From NCBI GenBank assembly GCA_963728935.1, contig CAVSMC010000001.1, positions 1,364,001 to 1,428,000 of the forward strand: DNA of 64,000 nt, in the 5' to 3' direction. Shown here one piece after another: positions 26,132 through 33,496 of the stretch. The stretch comes from CAVSMC01 sp963728935. Its GTDB lineage: Bacteria; Pseudomonadota; Gammaproteobacteria; Burkholderiales; Casimicrobiaceae. The position numbers were made by a program, and so were the translations under genes. Under the pieces are notes generated by a model. That model did not search any database. It was not told the origin of the DNA and worked only from the letters and a program-made list of their open reading frames with translations. Numbering within the stretch: the stretch's first letter is position 1; each line of letters opens with the position of its first letter.

Positions 26132-26475
26132 CAGGGGTCGATGGCGTCGGTGGGGATTTCCGATGCGGCAGCGAGCGCGCACCGATAGCCGACTCGTGTG
26201 CGCTACGTGTGCACTGACAACGCCCGGCTCCCTCGCTTTCCAGTCTGCGAGTACTACGTCGCACAAAAACGAAGAGGGTGGTACTCGCTTGGCGATAGAC
26301 TGATCGATGGATCCAATGGCTTATTGGACCGACTGGGCATCAATAACATCAAGCGAATGAATAACTTGTCCCACCGATTTTGCATTGCGCCTATGATGGA
26401 TCGGTGGGATCCACACTCAACATCAAGCGGTTGAGATACAGCGTGTGCAGGGCGTGTGCACACACCCACTTGGCT
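26132..26475 (+). mobile_element. Internal island junction (dusA-type att site 4)
   Basis: This copy again contains the region upstream of dusA: GTGTGCGCTACGTGTGCAC at 26196-26214, the palindrome CCAATGGCTTATTGG at 26313-26327, and ATG 26357 opening MNNLSHRFCIAPMMDR. The core GCGCCTATGATGGAT is at 26387-26401. The left-end block with GTGTGCAGGGCGTGTGCAC (26443-26461) follows. Here the severed dusA start lacks an immediate stop and runs on for seven further codons. It is followed by the intact vapBC pair. Confidence 0.75.
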
Positions 26476-26566
26476 GTACTGCGCTCCAGTGCGCTCCATT
26501 GCGGAATCCCTCCGATGATCGCTGCTCGTCGGACAGCCCCTTGCCTGCCAATCTTGGACTGTGTAA

Positions 26567-26579
26567 ACTACTGTGTAGT
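26567..26579. promoter_or_regulatory. Palindrome upstream of vapB (putative operator)
   Basis: ACTAC-TGT-GTAGT is a perfect inverted repeat 10 nt before the vapB ATG. A TTGGAC at 26554-26559 could be the -35 box of an overlapping promoter. Autoregulation by VapB/VapC through such sites is usual. This sequence is absent from the first vapBC copy, where a deletion removed it. Confidence 0.45.
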
Positions 26580-26588
26580 GAGCGACAC

Positions 26589-26789
26589 ATGGCCACTAAT
26601 CTTGCCCTGGACCCGGATCTGATCGAACGCGCACTCAAGGTGAGCGGGGAAAAAACCAAGAAGGCGGCCGTTACGCGCGCGCTGGAGGAGTTCATCACCC
26701 GCCGCAGCCAGAAGCGCCTGGTCGACTTGATGGGAAAGCTCGAATGGGATGAGTCGTTCGACTACAAGGTCGAGCGCTCCCGCCGGTGA
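26589..26789 (+). CDS. vapB: VapB-type antitoxin
   Basis: A complete 66-residue antitoxin. MATNLALDPDLIERALKVSG is the N-terminal DNA-binding segment, KKAAVTRALEEFITRRSQ the helical core, and LVDLMGKLEWDESFDY the toxin-wrapping tail typical of this VapB group. Its stop overlaps the vapC GTG start. It is the full-length version of the truncated antitoxin at 14.3 kb, and may neutralise both VapC copies, given their similarity. Confidence 0.9.
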   Translation: MATNLALDPDLIERALKVSGEKTKKAAVTRALEEFITRRSQKRLVDLMGKLEWDESFDYKVERSRR

Positions 26790-27199
26790 CGCTGTTCGTC
26801 GATACGAGCGTCTGGTCGCTCGCGTTCCGCCGCGACCAGGTGTCCACCGCGCCTGAGGTCCGCGTATTGCGCGACGCACTCGAAGGCGGCGAGACGATCG
26901 TGGTCACGGGTCTCGTCTTGCAGGAATTGCTGCAAGGATTTGCCGGCCCGAAGGCGCGCAAGGACATCATTGACCGCTTTGCGGCGCTGCCGCTCCTGGC
27001 TCCGGATCGGCTGGATCACATCGACGCTGCGGAATTGCGCAATCGCTGCCGCCGCGCCGGCTCGCAGATCGGCACGATCGACGCCGTGATCGCGCAGCTT
27101 TGCATTCGCCACGGCCTGATGCTGCTGACAACCGACAACGATTTCGTCCTCGCCGCGCGCCACTGTCCACTGCGGGTTTGGAGGAAGACGGCTACGTAG
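26786..27199 (+). CDS. vapC: VapC-family PIN-domain toxin
   Basis: A 137-residue PIN ribonuclease nearly identical to the one at 14440-14853. The acidic motifs FVDTSVWSL, LVLQELLQG, IGTIDAVIAQL and TTDNDF are intact. The first motif carries the usual DTSVW. About 100 nt of similarity to the first copy continue beyond the stop (TAGTCA.TGGCTTGTCG...), so the duplication covers more than the two genes. VapC toxins cut specific tRNAs or rRNA. Confidence 0.9.
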   Translation: MTLFVDTSVWSLAFRRDQVSTAPEVRVLRDALEGGETIVVTGLVLQELLQGFAGPKARKDIIDRFAALPLLAPDRLDHIDAAELRNRCRRAGSQIGTIDAVIAQLCIRHGLMLLTTDNDFVLAARHCPLRVWRKTAT

Positions 27200-27388
27200 T
27201 CATTGGCTTGTCGTCTTGCAGCGGTCGGAGCAACCCAGATATGGCAGCTCTTGTACGCTTCGATTGTCGGCAATCGGCCATACCGGACACTTGCCACTGC
27301 GCTTAAGCGGAGCGACGCGGTTCGCTCGATTGCTCAATCTCGAACGGTACAGTCGCTAAAGTTTGCCCTATTCGACCGAGAGCGCCCA

Positions 27389-27637
27389 ATGAGCGACATC
27401 CCGCAACGACCGCCTCTGCCCGATCGTCTGTCCGCGGATCCGGGCAGCCCCCACTATGTGGCAGCCATCTTCGAGCACGACATCGGCATTCTCCTGAACG
27501 GTAAGGAACGCAACGACGTCCAGGAATACAGCATCAGTGAAGGGTGGGTCAAAGTGCCAGCTGACAAAACGGTCGATCGGAAGGGCCGCCCGCTGCTGAT
27601 CAAGCTCAACGGCAAGGTAGAGGCCTTCTACCGTTAG
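27389..27637 (+). CDS. DUF3297 family protein
   Basis: An 82-residue protein with the family pattern PPLPDRLSADPGSPHYVAAI, FEHDIGILLNGKERNDVQEY, SISEGWVKVPADKTVDRKG and a C-terminal KLNGKVEAFYR. It is complete. The family is widespread in Proteobacteria and has no known function. It lies 190 nt after vapC and 13 nt before the integrase remnant. Confidence 0.88.
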   Translation: MSDIPQRPPLPDRLSADPGSPHYVAAIFEHDIGILLNGKERNDVQEYSISEGWVKVPADKTVDRKGRPLLIKLNGKVEAFYR

Positions 27638-27650
27638 CCGCGGGCGCCGA

Positions 27651-27797
27651 ACCAAGCCGACGCTGATCTATCGCCGCACCAAGAACCTCCGAGCGGTGCA
27701 GCTGCTACTGGGTCACAGCAAGCTTGAAAGCACAGTCCGCTACCTCGGGATAGACGTTGACGACGCTCTCGAGATCGCCGAGCAGACCGAGGTGTAG
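27651..27797 (+). pseudogene. Tyrosine recombinase (integrase), C-terminal remnant
   Basis: A 48-codon stretch without a start reads TKPTLIYRRTKNLRAVQLLL, then GHSKLESTVRYLGIDVDDAL and EIAEQTEV before a TAG. This is the end of a tyrosine recombinase catalytic domain. LLGH carries the box II histidine and VRYLG the nucleophilic tyrosine. The rest of the protein, including the first catalytic Arg and any arm-binding domain, is missing. It is the only recombinase trace found inside the dusA island array and shows that these islands can no longer move by themselves. Confidence 0.8.
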
Positions 27798-28186
27798 CCG
27801 TTACATGGGGGAGTTGCCGATCGGCCCGGTTGCCATAGGACGCTGACCGGCCAGAAGCCGACGATGCGCACTCTCGCCAACCGCGGTCGTTCGATTCGGT
27901 GAATCCATTTTCCTGAGGGGCGAACGCGTGCACTGCAAGCATTCGTCACGCGAAGTGACGCCGCGTCCGTAGGTGGACTCTATCCTGCGCGCGTTCGAGA
28001 TTTGAATGAAACACGCGCTCAGTGGCTCGGCAAGGCGTTCCAATTTGGGCGATTCCTACGGGAATCATGTTCGCGCTGTTCTTGGTTGGCTGGTGGGTAT
28101 TCATGGGCTTTTTCGGACGACACAAAGCTAGCATTCGACGCCTTATCCGCGTACGCTGACGCGCCACCGATCCTTCGACACCTGCC
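27798..28186. other. Region without a firm gene; possible 30-codon membrane peptide
   Basis: Most of this stretch shows no coding signal. ATG 28067 opens MFALFLVGWWVFMGFFGRHK and ten more residues to a TGA at 28159. A single hydrophobic helix with a basic tail could be a small membrane protein or the tail of a lost gene. No Shine-Dalgarno site is obvious. Confidence 0.3.
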
Positions 28187-29710
28187 ATGGATCCGCCGGG
28201 CCTCAAACACCGCCTCACCTGCATCCTCTGCACCGACGCGTTCGGCTACAGCCGCCTCGTCAACGAGGACGAGACCGGGGCGCTGCGCATCCTCGCCGCG
28301 CATCGCGCGGTCATCGACGGCATCATCGCCTACCACGACGGTCGCATCGCCAACACCGCCGGCGATTCGGTGCTCGCCGAGTTCGGCAGCGTGGTCGGGG
28401 GCGTGCGCGCCGCGGTGGAGATTCAGGATGCGCTGAAAACGCGCAACGAATCGCTGCCCGAAGCGCAGCGCATGTTGTTCCGCATCGGCATCAACCTCGG
28501 CGAGGTTGTCGTCAAGGGCAACGACCTGCTCGGCGACGGCGTCAACGTCGCCGCGCGGCTGCAGAGCATCGCGGCCCCCGGAGGAATCCTGGTCTCGTCG
28601 TCGGTCTACGACCAGATCACCGGCAAGCTCGACCTCGGCTTCGAGGACATGGGTGAGCAGGCGCTCAAGAACATCTCGCGCCCCATCCGGGCATTCAGCG
28701 TCTCGGGTGCGGGACGCGTGTTGAGGACCGCGGCGCGAGGAGGGGAAGCGACGACCGGCAGGAAGCGGGCGCTCGCCGTCGCGATCTCAGCGGTCGCGCT
28801 CCTCTCCATCGCCGCCGGCATCAGCTGGCAGCAGGGTTGGATCGGCGCACCGCGTACCGCGGATGTGCGGATCGCCGCGCCCGATCACGCGAAGGCGAAG
28901 CTGGAAGCGGATCTCGCGGCGTCGGAGAAGGCGCGTGTGCAAGCCGAGCTGAGGGCCACCACGTCCGATGCCGATGCGATCCGCGCGCGTGCGAACGCCG
29001 AAGCCGCGGCGCTGCGTGCGAAGGCGGAGACCGAGGCCGCGAACACCATAGCGAAGGCGCAATCGGAAGCCGCGACGTTGCGCGGAAAGGCCACGCAGGA
29101 AGCGACACGGTCGAAAGCGTCCGACGCGGACGCGATACGCGCGCGCGCCGAAGCGGACGCCGCGGCTCTGACGTCGAAGGCAGTGTCCGACGCCGGGGCA
29201 GCGAAGGCGAAAGCGGAAGCCGACGTCGCGGCGATGCAGGCGAAGGCGGCGCAAGAGGCCGCTGTTGCGAAGGCTGCGCAGGACGCCAGCGTAGCGAAAG
29301 CGGCGCAGGACGCCCTAGCGGCGAAGGCAGCGCAGGACGCCGCCGTTGCGAAAGTGGCCGAGGCGGCCGCGACCGACGCGTCGCGTCACGACGGCCCCTG
29401 GTTCATCAAGCAACAGTGCTCGGCGAACAGGCACTCGCCGGGATTCACACGCACCGCCGACTTCGTCGTCCGTGGCGGCGAATTCACCATCGAGCGCGGC
29501 GTCCAGGGACAGCCCGGTTACAACGTCATGCGGGGGCGCCCCGCCACGGACGGCACGCTGCTCCTGACGGGGAACGGCATCGGCAACCAGGGGCGCGGCA
29601 CCGGCCAACCCTTCGAGATCCGCCTCGACGGGCGCTTGACCGTCGATCGCTACGTGCTGAGCGGTGGATGGGGCGACCGCACTTGCCAGGCCGAGGTCAT
29701 ACGCAGGTAG
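28187..29710 (+). CDS. Class III nucleotide cyclase with membrane helix, Ala-rich coiled coil and C-terminal domain
   Basis: A 507-residue protein. The N-terminal 175 residues are a class III cyclase domain. Metal-binding Asp17 (CTDAFGYSR) and Asp60 (NTAGDSVLAEF) are present, and the GDGVNVAARL segment supplies the Asn/Arg of the transition-state site. A transmembrane helix follows at about 194-213. Residues 230-400 are an unusually Ala/Lys/Glu-rich coiled coil with repeats such as AKAAQDA. The last 100 residues form a separate beta-rich domain (FTRTADFVVRGGEFTIERGV to GGWGDRTCQAEVIRR) that would be periplasmic. So a cytoplasmic cyclase is tied through a long stalk to an outer sensor or ligand domain. 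It is cargo of the last island. Confidence 0.82.
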   Translation: MDPPGLKHRLTCILCTDAFGYSRLVNEDETGALRILAAHRAVIDGIIAYHDGRIANTAGDSVLAEFGSVVGGVRAAVEIQDALKTRNESLPEAQRMLFRIGINLGEVVVKGNDLLGDGVNVAARLQSIAAPGGILVSSSVYDQITGKLDLGFEDMGEQALKNISRPIRAFSVSGAGRVLRTAARGGEATTGRKRALAVAISAVALLSIAAGISWQQGWIGAPRTADVRIAAPDHAKAKLEADLAASEKARVQAELRATTSDADAIRARANAEAAALRAKAETEAANTIAKAQSEAATLRGKATQEATRSKASDADAIRARAEADAAALTSKAVSDAGAAKAKAEADVAAMQAKAAQEAAVAKAAQDASVAKAAQDALAAKAAQDAAVAKVAEAAATDASRHDGPWFIKQQCSANRHSPGFTRTADFVVRGGEFTIERGVQGQPGYNVMRGRPATDGTLLLTGNGIGNQGRGTGQPFEIRLDGRLTVDRYVLSGGWGDRTCQAEVIRR

Positions 29711-29900
29711 TTATCGCAGTGCCGATTCCCAACAGTTCAAGATGCCTTTCAGTTTGTCCTCGCACCGTCGGATTTCGATGGGTATCTCGTTGGCTCGACT
29801 GTCATCGTCTTCTCAGATGCCTATCTTGCTGGTGACACTAACGGCAGCACGCCCGTAGCCGCTCGGCCGAATGACCCTTTCGCGTGCCACCCAGGTCGGC
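29711..29900. other. Spacer between the cyclase and the dusA-side att region
   Basis: No gene or clear signal seen. It forms the right flank of the last island before the conserved element end. Confidence 0.3.
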
Positions 29901-30175
29901 TTTGGGTCGATGGACCGGTCGGTGGGGATTTTCCGACGCGGCGGTGAGCGCGCACCGATGGCCGACTGTGTGCGCTACGTGTGCACTGACAACGCTCCCG
30001 GCTCCCTCGCTTTCCAGTCTGCGAGTACTACGCCGCACAAGAGCGAAGGCGGTCGTACTCGCGTGGCGGTAAAATCACCAGTCGCTCCAATAACGTATTG
30101 GACCGACTGAGCGTCAAGAATTTCCAACGAATGAACAGCTTGTCGCATCGATTTTGCATTGCGCCCATGATGGAT
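29901..30175 (+). mobile_element. Right junction of the island array, overlapping the dusA promoter and start
   Basis: This is the element right end that now supplies the dusA promoter. It has GTGTGCGCTACGTGTGCAC at 29968-29986, TAAAAT (possible -10) at 30070-30075 and the palindrome CCAATAACGTATTGG at 30087-30101. Then comes the dusA ATG at 30131 and the core GCGCCCATGATGGAT (30161-30175), after which true dusA sequence continues. The same 270 nt recur at 20.6-20.8 and 26.1-26.4 kb. Each insertion thus seems to restore dusA by bringing its own promoter and first codons. Confidence 0.75.
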
Positions 30176-31117
30176 TGGACCGACCGCCACTGTCGGTTCT
30201 TCCTTCGGTTGATCACGCGGCGAACGCGGCTTTACACGGAGATGATCACGGCGCCGGCGCTTGTCCACGGTGACGTGCCGCATCATCTCGACTTCGATCC
30301 GGCGGAGCGCCCGCTCGCGCTGCAGCTGGGTGGCAGCGATCCGGAGCAACTCGCGCACGCCGCCAAGCTCGGCGAGCGATGGGGCTACGACGAGATCAAT
30401 CTCAACTGCGGTTGTCCGTCCGAGCGCGTCCAGAAAGGCAGCTACGGCGCCTGCCTGATGGCCGAAGCGGCGCTCGTCGCCGATTGCGTCAAGGCGATGC
30501 GCGACGCCGTTTCGCTGCCCGTCACGGTGAAGCATCGCACCGGGCTCGACCACGACAACCGCTACGAGTTCGTGCGTGATTTCGTCGCCGCCGTCGCCGC
30601 CGCCGGTTGCAATACGTTCATCGTGCACGCGCGCAACGCCGTGTTGAAGGGCCTGTCGCCGAAAGAGAACCGCGAGGTGCCGCCGCTTCGCTACGACACC
30701 GTCGAAGCGCTCAAGCGCGAATTTCCCGCGCTTACGATCGTGCTGAACGGCGGTATCAGCGATTGGCCGACGATCGATCGCGCGTTAGAGCGCGTCGACG
30801 GCGTGATGCTCGGCCGCGTCGCGTATCACGATCCGTGGATGCTCGCGCAAGCCGATACGCGCGTGTTCGGCGACGTGGCCGTGGCGGGCTCGCGAGCCGA
30901 GATCGTCCATGCGCTCGTCCCCTACGTCGAAGCGCAGATGCGTCGCGGCGTGCCGCTTCGCGCGATCTCGCGCCACGTGCTCGGCCTCTATCAGGGCGTT
31001 CGGGGCGCTCGCGCGTGGCGCAGGATTCTGTCGGACGCGGCGCGGCTCAATACCGGGGGCCCGAAGCTGCTGCTCGAGGCGCTCGCCGTCGTCGAGCGCG
31101 AGCCCGTGGCCGCCTGA
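30131..31117 (+). CDS. dusA: tRNA-dihydrouridine(20/20a) synthase DusA
   Basis: A 328-residue FMN-dependent tRNA-dihydrouridine synthase. Motifs in order: FCIAPMMDWTDRHCR, RLYTEMITAPALVHGD, LALQLGGSDPEQLAHAAKL, the catalytic Cys in NLNCGCPSERVQKGSYGACL, VKHRTGLD, FIVHARNA and VLNGGI. The ATG at 30131 gives the usual N-terminus; an upstream in-frame ATG at 30098 adds 11 residues in the att region. The first 15 codons come from the island end. The stop lies 4 nt from the convergent pncA stop. Confidence 0.95.
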   Translation: MNSLSHRFCIAPMMDWTDRHCRFFLRLITRRTRLYTEMITAPALVHGDVPHHLDFDPAERPLALQLGGSDPEQLAHAAKLGERWGYDEINLNCGCPSERVQKGSYGACLMAEAALVADCVKAMRDAVSLPVTVKHRTGLDHDNRYEFVRDFVAAVAAAGCNTFIVHARNAVLKGLSPKENREVPPLRYDTVEALKREFPALTIVLNGGISDWPTIDRALERVDGVMLGRVAYHDPWMLAQADTRVFGDVAVAGSRAEIVHALVPYVEAQMRRGVPLRAISRHVLGLYQGVRGARAWRRILSDAARLNTGGPKLLLEALAVVEREPVAA

Positions 31118-31121
31118 CTGT

Positions 31122-31742
31122 TCAGACGTCGGCGGCGCGGATGCGCTCGACGCCCGCGTCGTGCATCGCCTTCCACGCCGAGGCGAGCGAGCCGCCGGTG
31201 TCGATCGCGCGACATGCGTCTTCGATCACGCGCGCACGAAACCCCGACCGCCGTGCGTCGATCGCGGTCCACGCGACGCAGAAGTCGGTCGCGAGGCCGC
31301 AGACGTAAACGGAGTCGATTCGTCGTTCGCGCAGATAGCCGGCGAGACCTGTTCGCGTCGTGCCGTCTGCTTCGACGAACGCCGAGTAGCTGTCGACGTC
31401 GCGGTGATAGCCCTTGCGCACGATCAATTGCGCATGGTCGATCGCGAGGTCGCGGTGAAGCTGCGCGCCGTCGCTGCCTTGCACGCAGTGGTCCGGCCAC
31501 AGCACCTGCTCGCCGTACGGCAGCGTGACGCGATCGAATGGCTGCCGTCCCGGATGCGACGAGGCGAACGAGCCGTGCCCTGCCGGGTGCCAGTCCTGCG
31601 TCAGCACGACGTTCACGAACCGCGATGCGAGACGGTTGACGATCGGCACGATCTCGTCGCCCGCGGGAACCGCAAGACTGCCGCCCGGCATGAACGAATT
31701 CTGCACGTCGACGACGATCAGGGCATCGGTGGCAGCGGGCAT
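31122..31742 (-). CDS. pncA: Nicotinamidase
   Basis: A 206-residue cysteine hydrolase that turns nicotinamide into nicotinic acid in NAD salvage. Catalytic Asp is in VDVQNSF, Lys in VRKGYHRDVDSYSAF and the nucleophile Cys in CGLATDFCVAWTAIDA. Metal ligands are seen in TQDWHPAGHGSF. The family motif VWPDHCVQGS appears as LWPDHCVQGS. The ATG at 31742 begins 9 nt before the end of the upstream channel gene's coding strand, so the two are probably co-transcribed. Confidence 0.93.
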   Translation of the reverse strand: MPAATDALIVVDVQNSFMPGGSLAVPAGDEIVPIVNRLASRFVNVVLTQDWHPAGHGSFASSHPGRQPFDRVTLPYGEQVLWPDHCVQGSDGAQLHRDLAIDHAQLIVRKGYHRDVDSYSAFVEADGTTRTGLAGYLRERRIDSVYVCGLATDFCVAWTAIDARRSGFRARVIEDACRAIDTGGSLASAWKAMHDAGVERIRAADV

Positions 31743-31750
31743 CGGCTGGC

Positions 31751-33268
31751 TCAGCCGAGATCGAAGAACGATCGGATACGGCGCACGAGCTCGGCGGCCG
31801 CGCTCGATGCGTGCCTCGCGCGCGCGTCGCGGTCGAGCGCGCGAAGCGTCGCGTCGTTCGCGGCGCGCCGCGTTGCGACCGCGTGCGACAGCGCGCTCGC
31901 GAGCTCGGGTCGCGCTTTCAGCACCGAGTCGAATGCTGCACGCGGCAGCACGTAGCACAGCACATCGCCTTGCGCGAGCACCGTCGCCGTGCGCGGCTCG
32001 CCGGTGAGCAGCCCCATTTCGCCGAAGTAGGACGGCGCCTCCAGCGCGGCGAGCTGCTGGCGGCGACCGCGCGCCTCGTGTCCGTCGCGCAGCACCTTCA
32101 CGCGGCCGCTCGCGAGCACGAACAGCGAGTCGGACGGGTCGCCTTGCTGCGAGATGACGTCGCCGTCGACGTAGCTCGCGTCGGCGAGCCGCTTGGCGAG
32201 CCCGTGTCGCTCCTCCTCGGTGAATGCGGCGAAAAGGCCGACCCGAGCGAGCACCTCGCTGCGCTCGAGCGCGCTTTGCGCCGCGTCGGCTTCGCGTTGC
32301 CTCGTCATCGTCGACGGCGTCAACACGACGCGGCGCGGCAGCGGCCATTCGACGTCGTGGCGGACGAGCGCGGCGAGCGCGTGCGCGAGCACGTTCGCGT
32401 CGGTCTGCACGTCGTAGACGAGATCGTCGAGCCAGTAGAGCACGGCGAAACGGATGCCGCTGTCCTCGGTCGCCTCGACGATGCACGCCGGCGCCGGATC
32501 GCGAGCGACGTGCGCGATCTCGGCGCGCGCGAGCGCTTCGTCGACGATCGCGATCACCTGCGACGGCGACGCCGAGTACGCGACGCGGAACGGCACGTGC
32601 CGGCGCCATCCGATGCGCTGATCGCCGCGGCGCGCGAGCACGACCACCTTGCTCTTCACGAGCTGCCCGTTCGGGATCATCACCGTCTCGCCGTCGTTGG
32701 TGGCGACCGCGACGCAGCGCCAGCGGATGCCGACGATCTGGCCGCTTACGCCCTCGACGCGCACCCAATCGCCGAGCCGGCACGTGTTGTCCAGTTGCAG
32801 CGCGATGCCGCCCCAGAGGTTTCCAAGCGTCTCCTGCAGCGAGAACGCGATCACCGCGGTGATGACGGCGCTGGTCGTGATGATGCCGGTGAGATTGACG
32901 CCCCCCACGTGCATCCGATAGAGCGCGTAAGCGATCAGCGCGAGCGCGAACAGCACGTCGGTCACGATCCGCGGCACGCGTGCGCGCGCGAGCAATCCCT
33001 GGAAGGCGAACATCATCGCGACGCGCATCACGCCTACGGCAATCAGCGCGAGCGTGAACTCGCGCACGGAGAGCGCGACGACGTCGTTGCGGTCGGCAGG
33101 GCCGAACCGTTCGAGCGCGGCGAGCAGCGCGAGCCCGATCAGCAGCACACCGATCATCGTCACCATCGGCCGGCGCAACGGCCGCGCGAGCCATATCGCG
33201 ACGAGCGCGAGCGCGACGGCCGCGGACGTGTAGAGCGTCGCGTCGGGAAGGGTGTCGGCGTGGAACAT
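31751..33268 (-). CDS. MscS-type channel with cyclic-nucleotide-binding domain
   Basis: A 505-residue inner-membrane protein. Several N-terminal helices lead to the MscS pore and beta domain (TSAVITAVIAFSLQETLGNL, IALQLDNTCRLGDWVRVEGV, NDGETVMIPNGQLVKSKVVV). After about residue 350 comes a cyclic-nucleotide-binding domain with GDPSDSLFVLASGRVKV and the phosphate-binding YFGEMGLLTGEPRTATVLA. Such fusions are reported as cyclic-nucleotide-gated MscS-like channels. The ATG at 33268 (MFHADTLPD) sits 228 nt from the divergent start of a cyclase gene, which suggests a functional link. Confidence 0.88.
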   Translation of the reverse strand: MFHADTLPDATLYTSAAVALALVAIWLARPLRRPMVTMIGVLLIGLALLAALERFGPADRNDVVALSVREFTLALIAVGVMRVAMMFAFQGLLARARVPRIVTDVLFALALIAYALYRMHVGGVNLTGIITTSAVITAVIAFSLQETLGNLWGGIALQLDNTCRLGDWVRVEGVSGQIVGIRWRCVAVATNDGETVMIPNGQLVKSKVVVLARRGDQRIGWRRHVPFRVAYSASPSQVIAIVDEALARAEIAHVARDPAPACIVEATEDSGIRFAVLYWLDDLVYDVQTDANVLAHALAALVRHDVEWPLPRRVVLTPSTMTRQREADAAQSALERSEVLARVGLFAAFTEEERHGLAKRLADASYVDGDVISQQGDPSDSLFVLASGRVKVLRDGHEARGRRQQLAALEAPSYFGEMGLLTGEPRTATVLAQGDVLCYVLPRAAFDSVLKARPELASALSHAVATRRAANDATLRALDRDARARHASSAAAELVRRIRSFFDLG

Positions 33269-33496
33269 CGTCGATGCGGGCGTGGAGCGGGGATTATAGG
33301 CGGCACGGTGGGAAGGTGCCGCCGTCGACGAAACGCGGTGTCGCGGGACGGAAGCCGCTGCAAGCGACCCTGCGAGCGCCGGTCGCCAGCGTGCTCGCGC
33401 CGCGACCGGTGCGCCGGTATTCTGTCGCACCGCTCGGTGCGCTCATCGGCGGAGACGCGTCTGCGACATGTCGACCATTGGACCCACAGCGAGCTC

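Noticed and set aside
29067..29390. Repetitive AAGGCGG/GCGCAGGACGCC units as a CRISPR or tandem DNA repeat
   Set aside because: They encode the Ala-rich coiled coil of the cyclase in frame. There are no regular repeats with unique spacers.
14160..30175. A prophage in the dusA locus
   Set aside because: No capsid, terminase, portal, tail or lysis genes are visible, so the elements are read as genomic islands. The holin-family gene at 63.2-63.6 kb belongs to the chromosomal YqjE family.
31811..33496. Long plus-strand open frame upstream of and continuous with the CHASE2 cyclase
   Set aside because: It is the mirror of the minus-strand channel and nicotinamidase genes. Its residues are Arg/His/Asp-rich shadow sequence, and the true cyclase begins at 33497 with a proper helix.
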